NCBI RefSeq assembly: GCF_026239695.1
Contig: NZ_JAPIVS010000003.1
Coordinates: forward strand, 372,001-436,000
Reading direction: 5' to 3'
Source: Pedobacter sp. MC2016-15
GTDB taxonomy: Bacteria > Bacteroidota > Bacteroidia > Sphingobacteriales > Sphingobacteriaceae
DNA: 64,000 nt
Shown here piece after piece: positions 9,856 through 18,201 of the stretch (position 1 is its first letter; every line of letters begins with the position of its first letter). A program made the position numbers and the translations under genes. Below the pieces are notes generated by a model. It did not search any database. It was given only the letters and a program-made list of their open reading frames with translations, and was not told where the DNA came from.

Positions 9856-11130
9856 ATGACTGAAAAAGTATTAGGAGTTATTCTTGGCGGTGGTCAGGGC
9901 TCCAGGTTGTCACCATTGACCCAAACACGTTCAAAGCCGGCAGTTCCTATCGCAGGGAAATACCGTTTAGTAGATATCCCTATTTCCAACTGCCTGAACT
10001 CTGGTATACACCGTATGTTCGTGCTTACGCAGTTTAACTCTGCATCATTAAACAAACACATTAAGAACACCTATTACTTCAGTCATTTCAGTGATGCGTT
10101 TGTGGATATTCTTGCTGCGGAGCAGACACCTGATAACCCTACCTGGTTTCAGGGAACGGCCGATGCTGTAAGACAGACAATGCACCATTTGTTGCAGCAC
10201 GAGTTTGAATATGTGCTGATCCTGTCGGGTGACCAGCTGTATCAGATGGATTTCAATGAGATGTTGCTTGCCCATGAAGAAAGTGGTGCTGCAGTTACGC
10301 TGGCAACAATTCCCAGTACGGCAAAAGATGCTACAAGTTTTGGTATCCTGAAAGCTGATGAAAACAATATTATCACTTCATTTATAGAGAAGCCAAGTTC
10401 AGAGCTACTGGTAGATTGGGCATCCGATACAGGACCCGAAATGCAGGCTGAAGGCAGAAATTACCTGGCCTCGATGGGTATCTATATTTTTAACCGTGAC
10501 TTGCTGCTGAGGATCTTCGCAGAAAATCCTGATGAAAAGGATTTCGGCAAAGAAATTATTCCGAGAATGCTGAAGGAGCAGAAGGTGCTGAGCTTCCAGT
10601 ACGAAGGTTACTGGACAGATATAGGAAACATCTGTTCGTTCTTTGAGGCTAACCTCGGGCTGACTGATGATATTCCGAAGTTTAACCTTTTTGACAGTCA
10701 TCAGAGCATCTTTACGCGTCCGCGTATGTTGCCGCCAACAAAGATCTTAAGTTCCTCACTGGATAAGGCTGTGATTGCTGAAGGCTGTATTCTCAATGCA
10801 GATTACATCAAACATTCTGTAATTGGTATCCGTTCGCGGATTGGTAACGGTACGACCATTGAAAATGCCTATATCATGGGTAGCGACCGCTATCAGACGC
10901 TTGGAGAAATAGCGGAAGAAAATTCAAAAGGGAACCCGCTGATCGGAATTGGCGACCGCTGCAGAATTATCAATGCGATCGTTGATAAGAATGCCAGGAT
11001 AGGTAACGATGTACAAATAACCGGTGGTGAGCATATGGCAGACGGGGATTTCCCTTCCTATGCTGTTAAGGATGGAATTGTGGTCGTGAAAAAAGGTGCG
11101 ATCATTTCAAACGGTACAGTAATAGGTTAA
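9856..11130 (+). CDS. glgC: Glucose-1-phosphate adenylyltransferase
   Basis: GlgC makes ADP-glucose from ATP and glucose-1-phosphate, the committed step of glycogen synthesis. The 424-residue protein starts with the nucleotidyltransferase signature GVILGGGQGSRLSPLTQ and has KPAVPIAGKYRLVDIPISN soon after. The sugar-phosphate-binding region contains SFIEKPSS and YWTDIGNI. The C-terminal third shows the hexapeptide left-handed beta-helix pattern (SVIGIRSRIGNGTTIENAYIM). It is the second gene of the glgA-glgC operon and is followed at once by a strong terminator. Confidence 0.95.
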   Translation: MTEKVLGVILGGGQGSRLSPLTQTRSKPAVPIAGKYRLVDIPISNCLNSGIHRMFVLTQFNSASLNKHIKNTYYFSHFSDAFVDILAAEQTPDNPTWFQGTADAVRQTMHHLLQHEFEYVLILSGDQLYQMDFNEMLLAHEESGAAVTLATIPSTAKDATSFGILKADENNIITSFIEKPSSELLVDWASDTGPEMQAEGRNYLASMGIYIFNRDLLLRIFAENPDEKDFGKEIIPRMLKEQKVLSFQYEGYWTDIGNICSFFEANLGLTDDIPKFNLFDSHQSIFTRPRMLPPTKILSSSLDKAVIAEGCILNADYIKHSVIGIRSRIGNGTTIENAYIMGSDRYQTLGEIAEENSKGNPLIGIGDRCRIINAIVDKNARIGNDVQITGGEHMADGDFPSYAVKDGIVVVKKGAIISNGTVIG

Positions 11131-11144
11131 TCCTAAAGCTGATT

Positions 11145-11181
11145 AAAAAAGGGATGTTTATCATAAACATCCCTTTTTTTA
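11145..11181. terminator. Strong bidirectional terminator after glgC
   Basis: AAAAAAGGGATGTTTA pairs perfectly with TAAACATCCCTTTTTT across a 3-base loop. A-run and T-run flank the GC part on both strands, so it can end glgC from the left and the minus-strand Rpn gene (ending at 11189) from the right. Confidence 0.9.
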
Positions 11182-11188
11182 TGCGTCT

Positions 11189-12052
11189 TTATCGGCTGAA
11201 CATGCTGCCTAATTCGTGGGTAATTTCCATCATACCGTCATCAAATCCCTCTTCGTAACCCATTCTGAATACCTCAAGAAAATATTCTTTTGATTCAATA
11301 TCAAGATTGCCCTCTTCCAGTTCTTTCCGCATAGCATCATTTGCAGCCTCCTCCGGATGGTACAGCTCAAAACTGTTTCTCTTATTTTTCAGTTCAGTAG
11401 CGTAAGTTGTACGTTGGTCAGGTGTCAGGCCAGAAAGTTCTGCGGCGATAAATACATCTTTGAACTGTTCATCCTCAATCCACTGAGGTACTTTACTCCA
11501 GCGGTGCAGATGTTTCAGCAGGTAGAACCATTTATCAAGATCTGTCTGCAGCTCTTTTCCGGGTTTGTAAAATTCAGGAATTTCGAGGAATCTGAAACCT
11601 ATCTGGCCTGCAGGCTCCAGTTTCTTATCCACTTTACTAAAACTGATTTCCCTGTAGTATGTCGGCTCACAGTCGCCAAAACTAAAGTCCAGCAATCCGA
11701 TCATATAGTGCTGATTTACCGGCTGGCCAAATGTTGAGTGTTTGTCTGCCAGTTTTCTGAAATACCTGGAGATAAACTCCCGGGAGCTTTTGCGAAAGGA
11801 TTTTTGCTCCACTTTGCAGAGCATAACAGTAAATTGTTGCCCATTCTTTTCCGTGCACAGCAAATTGGATATTGTATCCTCGTCATTGTCATTTTCAAAA
11901 TGGTTAAAGACCAGATCTGCAATCTCTTTTTTTCCTTCAAAAACTGCATTTAGAAATTTAAGCAGGATCTTTTTATTCAGCTCGGTGCCGAAAAAATAGC
12001 TAAACCCAAAATCTGATAGTGGGTCAATGTAACGGTTGGTTTTTTCTGACAT
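11189..12052 (-). CDS. Rpn-family PD-(D/E)XK nuclease (transposase-like)
   Basis: The protein is 287 residues from the ATG at 12052, chosen because the Rpn family begins near NRYIDPLSDFGFSYFFG; an ATG 21 bases upstream adds seven residues without family support. The N-terminal DPLSDFGF-YFFG and the following LKFLNAVF helix are typical of the PDDEXK_2 / Rpn recombination-promoting nuclease family, which cleaves DNA and promotes RecA-independent recombination in E. coli. The C-terminus has EEGNLDIESKEYFLEVFRMGYEEGFDDGMME, a common tail in these proteins. It is a single gene with no inverted repeats or partner, so it is not a visible transposon. Confidence 0.75.
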   Translation of the reverse strand: MSEKTNRYIDPLSDFGFSYFFGTELNKKILLKFLNAVFEGKKEIADLVFNHFENDNDEDTISNLLCTEKNGQQFTVMLCKVEQKSFRKSSREFISRYFRKLADKHSTFGQPVNQHYMIGLLDFSFGDCEPTYYREISFSKVDKKLEPAGQIGFRFLEIPEFYKPGKELQTDLDKWFYLLKHLHRWSKVPQWIEDEQFKDVFIAAELSGLTPDQRTTYATELKNKRNSFELYHPEEAANDAMRKELEEGNLDIESKEYFLEVFRMGYEEGFDDGMMEITHELGSMFSR

Positions 12053-12165
12053 AGTTTTAAAATTAGATGCCAAAAGTAATTCCGTTTATTTATTAAAGGC
12101 AAATTAATTTATTTTAAAATTAACAAATATTTAAAATTTACCGTTATTATGTTTTGATAGTTTAA

Positions 12166-13218
12166 TTATATTTTTATTCGTGTGTTGTTTACTGTGGGAT
12201 GTCCGGTACAGATCAGTACCCTTCCGTTCGCAATTTCCTCATCAGTCAGTATCTCATTATAATCCATTCTTACATTGCCGGAAGTACAGGTGGCTACACA
12301 AGAACTGCAGATACCTGCCCGGCAGCTGTAAGGTACATTGATGTGATGCTCCAGCGCTACCTGCAGAATTCTCTTGTAGTAAGGAACCTCAAGCTGATAG
12401 ATATTGTCCTCAAAGTCGAGCACCACCGTATACGTGTTTTTATCTCTTACTTCTTTTTCGGTCATGTCGTCGTCGTCTGCTTCATCCTCAGGAATAAAGT
12501 AAGTTTCCTTTTTAATCTGGTCCAGACGGTAACCCATGGCCAGTAATGAAATACGGCACATCACCATGTAATCGATGGGGCCACAAGTATAACAAAGGGC
12601 GTCCGACTGGTCGTATTCAAGATTGGCAGCAACAAGATCCTGTATCAGAAAGCCATTTAACCTGGCAAACTGTAATCTTTTGGCATCGCTAAACAGGAAG
12701 ATCAGCTTGAATCTTTCAGGATAACGTTGCTGCCAGTCGTTGAGCTCGTCAAAGAATAAGGTGCCGGACTGTGATTTATTACTATAGATCAGTACTATCC
12801 TGGACTGATGCTCTTTAACCAGTGCTGTTTTTAAAATAGAAAATACCGGAGTGATGCCTACGCCCGCTGCAAAAAGAAATACAGTGCGTTTGATCTCCTC
12901 AACAGGATGATAGGTAAATTCCCCGTTGGGAAGCAAAGCGGTAAGGATATCGCCGACAGCAGTTTTATGATGCAGGTGTTTGGAAATTTCTCCATTTTCA
13001 ACCAGCTTCACCGCAATACTCAACGGCTCTTCCACATCGGGAGAACTACAGATGGAATAGGAGCGTCTGATTTCTTTTCCATTGACCTTAAACAGAACAG
13101 TAAGAAATTGCCCCGCCTCATAAACAGGCATGAGACCATCAATAGTGGCTAACTGAATAAAAACATTGTCACCGGGCTGCTGGGAAATTTCTGTGATACG
13201 TAACTGTATTGTGGTCAT
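12166..13218 (-). CDS. PaaE-like flavin reductase with C-terminal 2Fe-2S ferredoxin domain
   Basis: The protein is 350 residues in three parts. An FAD-binding barrel has RRSYSICSSP (residues 51-60). An NAD(P)-binding domain has FAAGVGITPVFSILK and YTCGPIDYM. A plant-type ferredoxin domain has cluster ligands Cys299, Cys304, Cys307 and Cys337 in CRAGICSSC and LICTGHP. The order matches PaaE, Hcr and related NADPH-to-iron-sulfur electron donors. No paa genes or P450 lie nearby, so the electron acceptor is unknown and the symbol paaE is not given. A short acidic insert (EDEADDDDM) precedes the ferredoxin domain. Confidence 0.85.
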   Translation of the reverse strand: MTTIQLRITEISQQPGDNVFIQLATIDGLMPVYEAGQFLTVLFKVNGKEIRRSYSICSSPDVEEPLSIAVKLVENGEISKHLHHKTAVGDILTALLPNGEFTYHPVEEIKRTVFLFAAGVGITPVFSILKTALVKEHQSRIVLIYSNKSQSGTLFFDELNDWQQRYPERFKLIFLFSDAKRLQFARLNGFLIQDLVAANLEYDQSDALCYTCGPIDYMVMCRISLLAMGYRLDQIKKETYFIPEDEADDDDMTEKEVRDKNTYTVVLDFEDNIYQLEVPYYKRILQVALEHHINVPYSCRAGICSSCVATCTSGNVRMDYNEILTDEEIANGRVLICTGHPTVNNTRIKI

Positions 13219-13240
13219 TGCACAAATCTATTGATTTCCT

Positions 13241-14599
13241 TTAAACATAATTGAACACCAGCGAGAAGATTGTCTTTTCACCTGGCACTGAACTCACTTC
13301 CAGACTCCCATAATGCATTTTCATAATGTTCCTGGTGATGGTCAGCCCGATGCCGGATCCATTTTTCCGGGTGGTAAAGAAGGGCACAAATATCTTCTCC
13401 AGCAGGTCAGGATCTATACCTTTGCCGTTATCTTCCACATCGATAAACAGCTTATTTTGTTCCAGCCGGTAGTCAATCGCGATCAGTGGCTGTTCAATTC
13501 CTTCCAGAGAATGGATACTGTTCGTTACGAGGTTGATCAATGCCTGCTCCACCAGCTTGAGGTCTACATTCACGCTGATCTTTGATGAGGTTTGTCCCAC
13601 CTGCAGCCTGATGTTCTTTGCCGCAGCGAAAGGTTGCATCAGCACTTGTATATGCTGCAGTATCCCGCCGATACTGTGGAACTCTAGTTCCGGAGTAGGC
13701 AGCTCAGCAATCAACCTGTAGTCCTTCACAAAGCCCAGAAGACCTTCTGATCTTCTTTTGATCGTCTGTATCGCCGGCTTGAGGTCTTCGAGATCCTCCT
13801 TGCTCAGGAATTCTTTATTGATCACCATGCTGTTGATGGTGTCGGAAAGTGAACTGATTGGGGTAATAGAATTGAGTATCTCATGAGAGATCACCCCGAT
13901 GAGCCTGTTCCATGCCTCAATCTCCTTTTGCTCAATCTCATCCTTAATATTCTGAAAGGAGATAATGGTGTAATCTGCCCCATACAGGTTCAGTGGGATT
14001 ACCTCTGTAGACAACTGGATCAGTTTCTCCTGTATCTTTAATTCCAGAAATCTTTTTCCTCCTCTGCGGATATGCTCAATTTCTGCTGTAAATACCGGCA
14101 GGTGTTCCTTGAGCCTGTGCCAGTACTTGTAGGCAGGCACATTGAGCAGTAGCGTTGCCGCCTCGTTAAAAAAAGCGATTTCTATCTGTCCGGCACTGTT
14201 CTTGGTTTCCTTGACCACAATTACCCCTACAGGAACCTGCTGCAGGATGGTTTTAATCAGCTGAAACATGGCATCCTGCTCCAGCTGGATATCTCTGTGA
14301 GTTTTGATGATCTCATCAAAAGAACTATAGAGGTCGGGGAAACTTCCCCTGGTGCTTTTGTTTTTAAAATTCAGCGTATGGTCGCGCGTTTTGATCGCCA
14401 GAATAAAGCGTTTGATATCAGACCTGATCTGGTTGATATAACTATACAGGGAAAAAATAGCCATCACCATCAGGAGTGATAGCCCGGCAATGGTAAACCA
14501 AAGTCGTGTTTTCAACACCAGGTAAAGCAGTAGCCCTCCCAGTAAATTGATGAAGAGTAGCTTAACAATCAGCCTGAAAGTAAAACGCTCGTAAAACAT
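13241..14599 (-). CDS. Membrane sensor histidine kinase, NtrY-like
   Basis: The protein is 452 residues. Two membrane helices occupy about residues 10-52 with almost no loop between them, so the sensed signal is probably in the membrane or cytoplasm. A linker and PAS-like region follow (about 100-220). The H-box GVISHEILNSITPISSL holds the phosphorylated His. The ATPase domain shows N-box LINLVTNSIHSLE, G1 DNGKGIDP and G2 GSGIGLTI. It starts 3 bases after the sigma-54 regulator stops, so both are co-transcribed and form a two-component pair, divergent from the efflux operon they probably control. Confidence 0.88.
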   Translation of the reverse strand: MFYERFTFRLIVKLLFINLLGGLLLYLVLKTRLWFTIAGLSLLMVMAIFSLYSYINQIRSDIKRFILAIKTRDHTLNFKNKSTRGSFPDLYSSFDEIIKTHRDIQLEQDAMFQLIKTILQQVPVGVIVVKETKNSAGQIEIAFFNEAATLLLNVPAYKYWHRLKEHLPVFTAEIEHIRRGGKRFLELKIQEKLIQLSTEVIPLNLYGADYTIISFQNIKDEIEQKEIEAWNRLIGVISHEILNSITPISSLSDTINSMVINKEFLSKEDLEDLKPAIQTIKRRSEGLLGFVKDYRLIAELPTPELEFHSIGGILQHIQVLMQPFAAAKNIRLQVGQTSSKISVNVDLKLVEQALINLVTNSIHSLEGIEQPLIAIDYRLEQNKLFIDVEDNGKGIDPDLLEKIFVPFFTTRKNGSGIGLTITRNIMKMHYGSLEVSSVPGEKTIFSLVFNYV

Positions 14600-14602
14600 A
14601 GG

Positions 14603-15973
14603 CTATAGTCCAAATTTTTCTATCCTGCGGTATAAAGCGGCCCTGGTAAGCCCAAGTTCTGCTGCTGCACGCGATATATTTCCCTTATGTGTATCTATGG
14701 CCTTTTGCACCATCATTCTCTCCATCTCTTCCAGGTCCATGTTTGCGGTTACAGGTGTTGCACTGCCAAAACGCTGCGGACTTAGCTGCAGGTCAGTCTC
14801 GGTGATCTCATGCCCGTCAGCCATAATCACAGCCCTTTCTATGACATGCTGCAGCTCCCTTACATTGCCGGGCCAGTGGTAATTCAGCAAGGTTTTGCCG
14901 GCCTTATCATCTATCCGGCTGATGCCCTTATGGTATTTAACGCTAAAAGTCTGCAGAAAATGGTTAGCCAGCAGCAGGACATCTTCAGCGCGCTCATGCA
15001 GCGGCGGCAGCATCAGCTCAACGGTATTGATCCTGAACAGCAGATCTTGTCTGAAGGTTCCTTTTCCTACCATTTCATTAAGTGGCATGTTGGTAGCGGT
15101 AATCAGTCGTACGTTGACTTTACGTTCTTTGCTTTCTCCAATCCTGGTGACTGTACGGTTTTGCAGTACCGTCAGCAATTTCGATTGCAGCGGCAGGGAG
15201 AGATTGCCGATTTCATCCAGGAAAATTGTACCATTGTCGGCCAGCTCAAACCTTCCCGGGCGGTCATCTCTTGCATCGGTAAAAGCACCTTTTGCATAGC
15301 CAAAGAGTTCACTTTCAAACAGGTTTTCATTCAGCGATCCAAGATCGACATGCATGAAGATATGGTTTTTTCGCAAAGAGTGTTTATGCAGCTCATAAGC
15401 AAAAACCTGTTTTCCGGTTCCATTTTCTCCGAGGATCAGCACATTAGCATCGGTAGGGGCAACTTTAACCAGGGTGTGCTGCAGCTGTTTGATGGGCGCT
15501 GAGCTGCCGATAATATTTTCGAACTTCCTTGCGATATCGTTTTGCAGGGAGGAATGGATCTTCTCCAGTTTTTTTACCTTCTTGGTAGACTGACGGAGTT
15601 TGGAAGCTGCCGAAAGGGTAGCATACAGCTTATCGTTCTCCCAGGGTTTCAGGATAAAATCTACAGCTCCTTTTTTGATGGCCTGCACAGCAAGCTCTAC
15701 ATTTCCATAGGCGGTCATGAGTATCACTACATAGTCTTTATCAATTGATAAGATATGTTCAAGCCAGTACAAACCCTCGCGACCGTCACTGGCACCTTTT
15801 TGATAGTTCATGTCCAGCAGGATAATATCAATCTCATTGTGGCTCAACAGCACATTGATCTCTTTGGGGGATTTGCAGGTGACAACCTGGTTAAAGTGCT
15901 GTTTCAGAAATAGTTTTGCACTCAGTAGGATGTCATCATCGTCATCAATCACTAAAACGTTTGCTTCTGTCAT
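14603..15973 (-). CDS. Sigma-54-dependent response regulator, NtrC family
   Basis: The protein is 456 residues. The ATG at 15973 (MTEANVLVIDDDDD) was chosen over an upstream TTG. The receiver domain has the acidic pocket DDDDD, the phospho-acceptor Asp in IILLDMNYQKG, Thr in LMTAYG and Lys in ILKPW. The AAA+ domain has Walker A GENGTGKQ, the sigma-54 contact loop GAFTDA and Walker B GTIFLDEIG. The C-terminal Fis-type helix-turn-helix is NISRAAAELGLTRAALYRRI. All residues for activating sigma-54 RNA polymerase are present. The sigma-54 promoter at 16104-16119, in the shared intergenic region, is its likely target. Confidence 0.93.
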   Translation of the reverse strand: MTEANVLVIDDDDDILLSAKLFLKQHFNQVVTCKSPKEINVLLSHNEIDIILLDMNYQKGASDGREGLYWLEHILSIDKDYVVILMTAYGNVELAVQAIKKGAVDFILKPWENDKLYATLSAASKLRQSTKKVKKLEKIHSSLQNDIARKFENIIGSSAPIKQLQHTLVKVAPTDANVLILGENGTGKQVFAYELHKHSLRKNHIFMHVDLGSLNENLFESELFGYAKGAFTDARDDRPGRFELADNGTIFLDEIGNLSLPLQSKLLTVLQNRTVTRIGESKERKVNVRLITATNMPLNEMVGKGTFRQDLLFRINTVELMLPPLHERAEDVLLLANHFLQTFSVKYHKGISRIDDKAGKTLLNYHWPGNVRELQHVIERAVIMADGHEITETDLQLSPQRFGSATPVTANMDLEEMERMMVQKAIDTHKGNISRAAAELGLTRAALYRRIEKFGL

Positions 15974-16003
15974 TTTATAAGATTTATCCAAAAATAATTG
16001 AAA

Positions 16004-16032
16004 TGTCCGATGTTGTACATTAACTGTCCGAT
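16004..16032 (+). promoter_or_regulatory. Two phased TGTCCGAT repeats, likely activator sites
   Basis: TGTCCGAT occurs at 16004-16011 and again at 16025-16032, exactly 21 bases apart, which is two turns of DNA. They lie about 70-100 bases upstream of the sigma-54 promoter and next to the NtrC-like regulator gene, where enhancer sites for such activators usually sit. Binding is inferred. Confidence 0.5.
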
Positions 16033-16103
16033 AACGAACGCTATTTTTTATGATAATTTATTAATGTATTGAATTATAGTGTCTTAAGTGCTTTATTTTT
16101 CTT

Positions 16104-16119
16104 TGGCATATCCTTGGCA
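16104..16119 (+). promoter_or_regulatory. Sigma-54 (-24/-12) promoter of the efflux operon
   Basis: TTGGCAT-ATCCT-TGGCA has the invariant GG (16105-16106) and GC (16117-16118) at the required 10-base spacing and closely matches TTGGCAC-N5-TTGCA. Transcription would start near 16130, about 15 bases before the adaptor ATG at 16145. Confidence 0.75.
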
Positions 16120-16144
16120 CAAGGGAAGCAGAACGAATTAGGCA

Positions 16145-17389
16145 ATGGATAAGATCATAGAGAAAAAGAGGTTTAGTAAAAAGATGGTGCTGATGACCAT
16201 CGGAGGTATATTGCTGGTTACGCTGGTAGCCTACGGTTATAAATTATCCCTGAGCAAAGTATACAGGGCTGATGCCGGTAAGCTAACCATCAGCAAAGTT
16301 CAGTACGGTGATTTTGAAGACGTAGTACTGTTAAATGCCAGTGTAGTACCCTTAACTTCTGTCATCGTGAGTTCTTCAGAAGGAGGGACTGTTGCAGAGA
16401 TCTTTGTAGAAAACGGAGCCAGTGTAACCAAGGGCACTCCATTGCTCAGGATCGCCAACCCGCATGCACTTTCAGGATATACTACCAGCGAAACGGGTAT
16501 CATTGAGCAGCAGAACCAGCTGCGCAAGGTACGCCTGGACCTGGAGCAGAACCAAAGGGTCATGACCCAAGACATGATGGTCATCGAAGATGCGCTGCGG
16601 ACGGCAAAACGGAAGTACAGAATTGACAGTGCGCTCTTTGCCAAAAAGGTGATTACCAGAGAAGAGTTTAACACCTCGACTCAGGATTATGAGTATAACA
16701 AAGGCCGTAAAGAGATCATGAAACAGGCGGTAAAACAGGAGAACCAGAGCCGGATCATGCAGCTGAAACAAATTGATTTCTCTGTAGGCCGCATGAATGA
16801 AAGCCTGGAATCTATCCGCGAGAACATTGAAAACATGACGATCAAGGCTCCTGTTTCAGGGCGGTTGTCATCTTACGATCCGGTTGTAGGGAAATCGTAT
16901 ACGGCGAATGAGATGCTCGGCAAGATCGATGTATTGCAGGGTTATAAACTTCAGGCAGGGGTGGATGAATACTATGTAAACAGGGTGAAAGAGGGGCAGA
17001 CTGCCAACTGTGAGTTCAATGGTAAGACCTATGAACTGCGGGTGAGCAAGGTGATTCCTGAAGTTACTGCAGGACAGTTTCAGGTAGAGATGGTTTTCCA
17101 GGGAAAATCTCCCGAAGAACTCCGCAGGGGCTTATCTTTACAGGTAAAGCTCACCCTGTCTGACAACAGCAAATCGCTGCTGCTCGCTCAGGGACAATTC
17201 TTTCAGAGTACCGGCGGCGCATGGGTATTTGTGCTGAAAGACGGTAAGGCACAGAAGAGAAATGTGAAGATCGGACGTAAAAACTACCAGTACTATGAAA
17301 TTATGGAAGGACTGCAGAAGAATGAGGAAGTGATTACCTCGTCCTACGACCAGTTCAACCAATACGATGTAATTGAAGTCAATAAATAA
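16145..17389 (+). CDS. HlyD/MacA-type periplasmic adaptor of efflux system
   Basis: The protein is 414 residues with one N-terminal membrane anchor (about 14-33). The biotinyl-lipoyl-like half-motifs are VVSSSEGGTVAEIFVENGASVTKG and MTIKAPVSGRLSSYDPVVGKSY. They flank a predicted coiled-coil hairpin (about 120-225). The beta-barrel and membrane-proximal domains follow. Such adaptors link an inner-membrane ABC transporter to an outer-membrane TolC channel. It is the first gene of the operon, 24 bases before the ATPase, directly behind the sigma-54 promoter. No TolC gene is present in the operon, so the outer-membrane exit must be encoded elsewhere. Confidence 0.88.
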   Translation: MDKIIEKKRFSKKMVLMTIGGILLVTLVAYGYKLSLSKVYRADAGKLTISKVQYGDFEDVVLLNASVVPLTSVIVSSSEGGTVAEIFVENGASVTKGTPLLRIANPHALSGYTTSETGIIEQQNQLRKVRLDLEQNQRVMTQDMMVIEDALRTAKRKYRIDSALFAKKVITREEFNTSTQDYEYNKGRKEIMKQAVKQENQSRIMQLKQIDFSVGRMNESLESIRENIENMTIKAPVSGRLSSYDPVVGKSYTANEMLGKIDVLQGYKLQAGVDEYYVNRVKEGQTANCEFNGKTYELRVSKVIPEVTAGQFQVEMVFQGKSPEELRRGLSLQVKLTLSDNSKSLLLAQGQFFQSTGGAWVFVLKDGKAQKRNVKIGRKNYQYYEIMEGLQKNEEVITSSYDQFNQYDVIEVNK

Positions 17390-17413
17390 GAAAAAATTAT
17401 AAATAAGATCATC

Positions 17414-18112
17414 ATGATAAAAATTGAGAATCTGGAGAAAGTATACAAGACGGAAGAAATAGAAACTACTGCACTGAACGGAATAAACTTGCATGTCAAA
17501 GCCGGTGAATTTGTCTCCATTATGGGACCCTCAGGTTGTGGTAAATCCACGCTGCTCAATGTGATGGGTTTACTGGATAAGCCTGAAAGTGGAAGCTACA
17601 AATTTCTGGAAACAGAACTGCTGACGATGAACGACAAGCAGCGTTCAAATTTCCGTAAACAGCATATGGGCTTTGTGTTCCAGAACTTCAACCTCATCGA
17701 TGAACTGACAGTATTTGAAAATATAGAACTGCCCCTGATTTATAACAAAGTGCCGGCAACGGAGCGCAAGCGTCTGGTCAACGAGATTATCGAAAGGATG
17801 AACATCGTCAACCGCAGCGGACACTTTCCTCAGCAATTATCAGGGGGTCAGCAGCAACGTGTTGCAGTAGCACGGGCGCTGGTCACCAAACCAAAGCTGG
17901 TACTGGCGGATGAGCCTACGGGAAACCTGGACAGCTCACATGGAAATGAAGTGATGGAGCTGCTTTGTGAGCTGAACGAACAGGGGACAACGATCGTAAT
18001 GGTTACGCACTCTTCGCACGACGCGAGTTTTTCCAACAGGATTATTAACCTGAAGGACGGACATGTGATCTCCGAAAAAATAAATAAAAGCCGCACCGAG
18101 GAATTGATTTAG
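17414..18112 (+). CDS. ABC ATPase, MacB/LolD type
   Basis: The protein is 232 residues, the normal size for a stand-alone LolD/MacB-type ATPase. Walker A is GPSGCGKSTLLN, the signature is LSGGQQQRVAVARAL, Walker B is LVLADEP, the D-loop is GNLDS and the H-loop His is in MVTHSSHDAS. All catalytic elements are intact. It powers FtsX-type permeases, of which five follow. A 71-base spacer with a hairpin separates it from the first permease. With the adaptor upstream it forms a MacAB-like mechanotransmission exporter, possibly for peptides, lipids or drugs; no substrate can be read from the sequence. Confidence 0.93.
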   Translation: MIKIENLEKVYKTEEIETTALNGINLHVKAGEFVSIMGPSGCGKSTLLNVMGLLDKPESGSYKFLETELLTMNDKQRSNFRKQHMGFVFQNFNLIDELTVFENIELPLIYNKVPATERKRLVNEIIERMNIVNRSGHFPQQLSGGQQQRVAVARALVTKPKLVLADEPTGNLDSSHGNEVMELLCELNEQGTTIVMVTHSSHDASFSNRIINLKDGHVISEKINKSRTEELI

Positions 18113-18133
18113 AAAATAGCCATTCAGGTAGCT

Positions 18134-18172
18134 GGTGCCTTTGAAGTTTCGTCTGGGGTTCTTCAAAGCACC
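18134..18172 (+). other. Intercistronic hairpin between ATPase and first permease
   Basis: GGTGCCTTTGAAG (18134-18146) pairs with CTTCAAAGCACC (18161-18172) with a single bulged C, around a 14-base loop. There is no T-run after it, so it is not a standard terminator. It could protect the upstream mRNA or partly block downstream expression. The other junctions in the operon have no such element. Confidence 0.5.
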
Positions 18173-18201
18173 GGCGGCCCCTGATGGTAAAACGTTTCAT
18201 T

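Noticed and set aside
11189..12052. Insertion sequence around the Rpn-family gene
   Set aside because: No terminal inverted repeats, target duplication or second transposase frame was found; both sides are ordinary gene borders.
14810..15502. 230-codon plus-strand frame opposite the sigma-54 regulator
   Set aside because: It lies wholly antisense to a complete NtrC-family gene with all motifs, and its own translation has no recognisable domain; it is a shadow of codon bias.
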